From NCBI GenBank assembly GCA_023248955.1, contig JAHFDP010000030.1, positions 1-42,761 on the forward strand: a stretch of 42,761 bases of DNA, written 5' to 3'. Under the pieces are notes generated by a model. The model saw nothing but the letters and a program-made list of their open reading frames with translations. It was not told where the DNA came from and searched no databases. Below, piece after piece: positions 41,758-42,761 of the stretch (position 1 is its first letter; each line of letters starts with the position of its first letter). The DNA is from Deltaproteobacteria bacterium. Lineage in GTDB: Bacteria; Myxococcota; Myxococcia; Myxococcales; JAHFDP01. Both the position numbers and the translations under genes were made by a program.

Positions 41758-42429
41758 CTAATACCCGCGATTCACCAGCATCCCCGCGTCGCGCAGCACC
41801 GTATCCAGCGTCCCCGGCTGGTCGGTGTCGTAATACCCGCGAATCCGCAGCTTCTGATCCACCAGCACCAGGTGCGTGCCGTGGAAGATGCTCGCCAGGT
41901 CGCCGTCCGGTGCCTCTTTGCCCATGCTGGTCTTGAGTCCATCGACCACCGCGCGCTTCACGTCCTCGGGCGCGCCAGTCACGAAGGACCAGCGTCGCGG
42001 ACTTACACGATGCGACTTGGCGTAAGCGGCCAGCACGCTCGGCGTGTCGAATTCCGGGTCCACGGTGAACGACACTAGCCGAAACGCGTCGCCCAAATTC
42101 CGTGTGCGGTGCTGCAATTCCCCCATGCGACCGGTCAGCACCGGGCAGATGGTGGGGCAACGCGTGAAGATGAAGTCGGCGATCCAGACGCGGCCCTTGA
42201 GCTGCTCGGAACCGAAGGGCTGGTTTTCCTGATCGGTGAGCGTAAACGCGGGCAGCTGGCTCAGCACCGGCAGCGGCGGTGGCAATCGAATCTGCAGCGT
42301 CCGCACGATCGGCCAGCTGAAAAAGATGGCGATGGCCACCACCCAAAAGAGCGGCCGCGCCGTCCAGGCGAAGGCGCGCGCTTGCACGCCTGCCCCAAGA
42401 CGCCGCGCGGAAAGCACCAGAGTCGACAT
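41758..42429 (-). CDS. SCO1/SenC-family copper chaperone
   Basis: The 223-residue product has an N-terminal membrane anchor (about 26-46) and a thioredoxin-like domain. The copper site reads DFIFTRCPTICPVLTG with Cys91 and Cys95, and the His ligand is in IFHGTHLVLVD (His183 or His186). Sco proteins deliver copper to the CuA site of cytochrome oxidase subunit II. ATG at 42429 was chosen because it gives a short cytoplasmic start; an in-frame TTG at 42465 is weaker. It is divergent from the subunit III gene, with 129 bases between starts that probably hold both promoters. Confidence 0.9.
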   Translation of the reverse strand: MSTLVLSARRLGAGVQARAFAWTARPLFWVVAIAIFFSWPIVRTLQIRLPPPLPVLSQLPAFTLTDQENQPFGSEQLKGRVWIADFIFTRCPTICPVLTGRMGELQHRTRNLGDAFRLVSFTVDPEFDTPSVLAAYAKSHRVSPRRWSFVTGAPEDVKRAVVDGLKTSMGKEAPDGDLASIFHGTHLVLVDQKLRIRGYYDTDQPGTLDTVLRDAGMLVNRGY

Positions 42430-42558
42430 GCCCGCGCTCTTAACCACGGCACTGTCGAGAGTCAACCGAACGACCAGAAATCTTCTTGCGACGCGGGCGC
42501 TCTGCTGCTACACGAATCCGCTCCAAAGCTCGCTTCTTCGAGGAAGGAAAAGCTCACG

Positions 42559-42761
42559 ATGGATGCCACCGCGGAACACGGCCACCACGGCCCCGTCGAA
42601 TGGCCGCTGGACGCCCATTTCGGCGCAGCGACGCCCGGCAAAATCGCCATGTGGTTTTTCTTGTGTTCGGACGCGTTTTCCTTCGCGGGGCTCCTCCTTG
42701 CGTACGGCATCCTGCGCGGCAGCGCCGCTGAGTGGCAACATGCGGGCGCGCCCGAGTTAGG
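42559..42761 (+). CDS. Cytochrome c oxidase subunit III (3' partial)
   Basis: The first 67 residues are seen before the window ends. AGGAAGGAAA at 42541 is a strong ribosome-binding site. After a His-rich start (MDATAEHGHHGPVEWPLDA) comes GKIAMWFFLCSDAFSFAGLL, matching the first helix and GxxxMWxFLxSE/D pattern of haem-copper oxidase subunit III. The membrane protein stabilises subunit I of the oxidase. Sco and haem A/O synthase genes nearby support the assignment. An ATP-binding or NorE-like variant cannot be excluded from the partial sequence. Confidence 0.8.
   Translation, partial: MDATAEHGHHGPVEWPLDAHFGAATPGKIAMWFFLCSDAFSFAGLLLAYGILRGSAAEWQHAGAPEL

Overview
The window reads as a chromosomal segment of a GC-rich, Gram-negative, aerobically respiring bacterium. 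Lipoproteins with Asp/Ala/Ser/Gly-rich linkers and Cys-rich tails, long secreted repeat proteins, a multihaem cytochrome c next to a split cytochrome b, and a CtaA/CtaB/ABC/DUF420 cluster all fit a deltaproteobacterial or Myxococcota-like lineage. That placement is inference from gene content; no rRNA or tRNA gene was seen.

Layout. (1) 2-3963 (+): the C-terminal part of a cytochrome b followed by an eight-CXXCH membrane-anchored cytochrome c, i.e. part of a quinol:cytochrome c reductase. (2) 3970-25345: a surface-glycan island in blocks of overlapping genes. A minus operon (8553 to 3970) holds a methyltransferase, two tandem paralogous polytopic glycosyltransferase-like proteins and an LhgO-family oxidase. 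A divergent plus operon (8612-12887) holds two small paralogous membrane/winged-helix-like proteins, a split transketolase, an SDR and a GT2 glycosyltransferase. A five-gene minus operon (19535 to 12884), with overlapping stop and start codons at each junction, holds three epimerases, a nucleotidyltransferase-kinase fusion in inverted HldE order, a Gfo/Idh/MocA oxidoreductase and a UDP-glucose-dehydrogenase-like protein lacking the catalytic Cys. Then come a GmhB-like phosphatase (minus), a plus operon of GT2, epimerase and a large membrane protein, and a plus pair of SIS isomerase and transaldolase. Transketolase, transaldolase, SIS isomerase, sugar kinase, HAD phosphatase and nucleotidyltransferase together look like a dedicated supply line from central sugars through sedoheptulose-7-phosphate to an NDP-heptose or heptose-derived sugar, which the neighbouring SDRs and glycosyltransferases would modify and transfer.

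(3) 25346-27092 (-): a compact module of a coiled-coil protein, an AbiEii/MNT-like nucleotidyltransferase and a 66-residue basic protein. Its function is unknown; a toxin-antitoxin or defence role is possible. (4) 27154-30295 (-): a secreted 5'-nucleotidase-C-like/beta-barrel gene broken by an apparent one-base frameshift, and a lipoprotein. (5) 30503-34669 (+): haem A synthase, haem O synthase, an ABC-2 exporter pair and a DUF420/CtaM-like protein, an operon for cytochrome oxidase maturation. (6) 34919-41572: a lipoprotein with ten NHL-type repeats, a long palindromic element, a Cys-rich lipoprotein and an ASH/choice-of-anchor-D lipoprotein with an HE-type peptidase-like motif. (7) 41758-42761: a Sco-family copper chaperone (-) divergent from the start of cytochrome c oxidase subunit III (+), returning to the oxidase theme.

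No gene-free stretch exceeds 300 bases. The largest gaps are 34670-34918, 38441-38670 (which holds the palindrome), 19536-19752 and 30296-30502; apart from the palindrome and the ribosome-binding sites listed, nothing convincing was seen in them.
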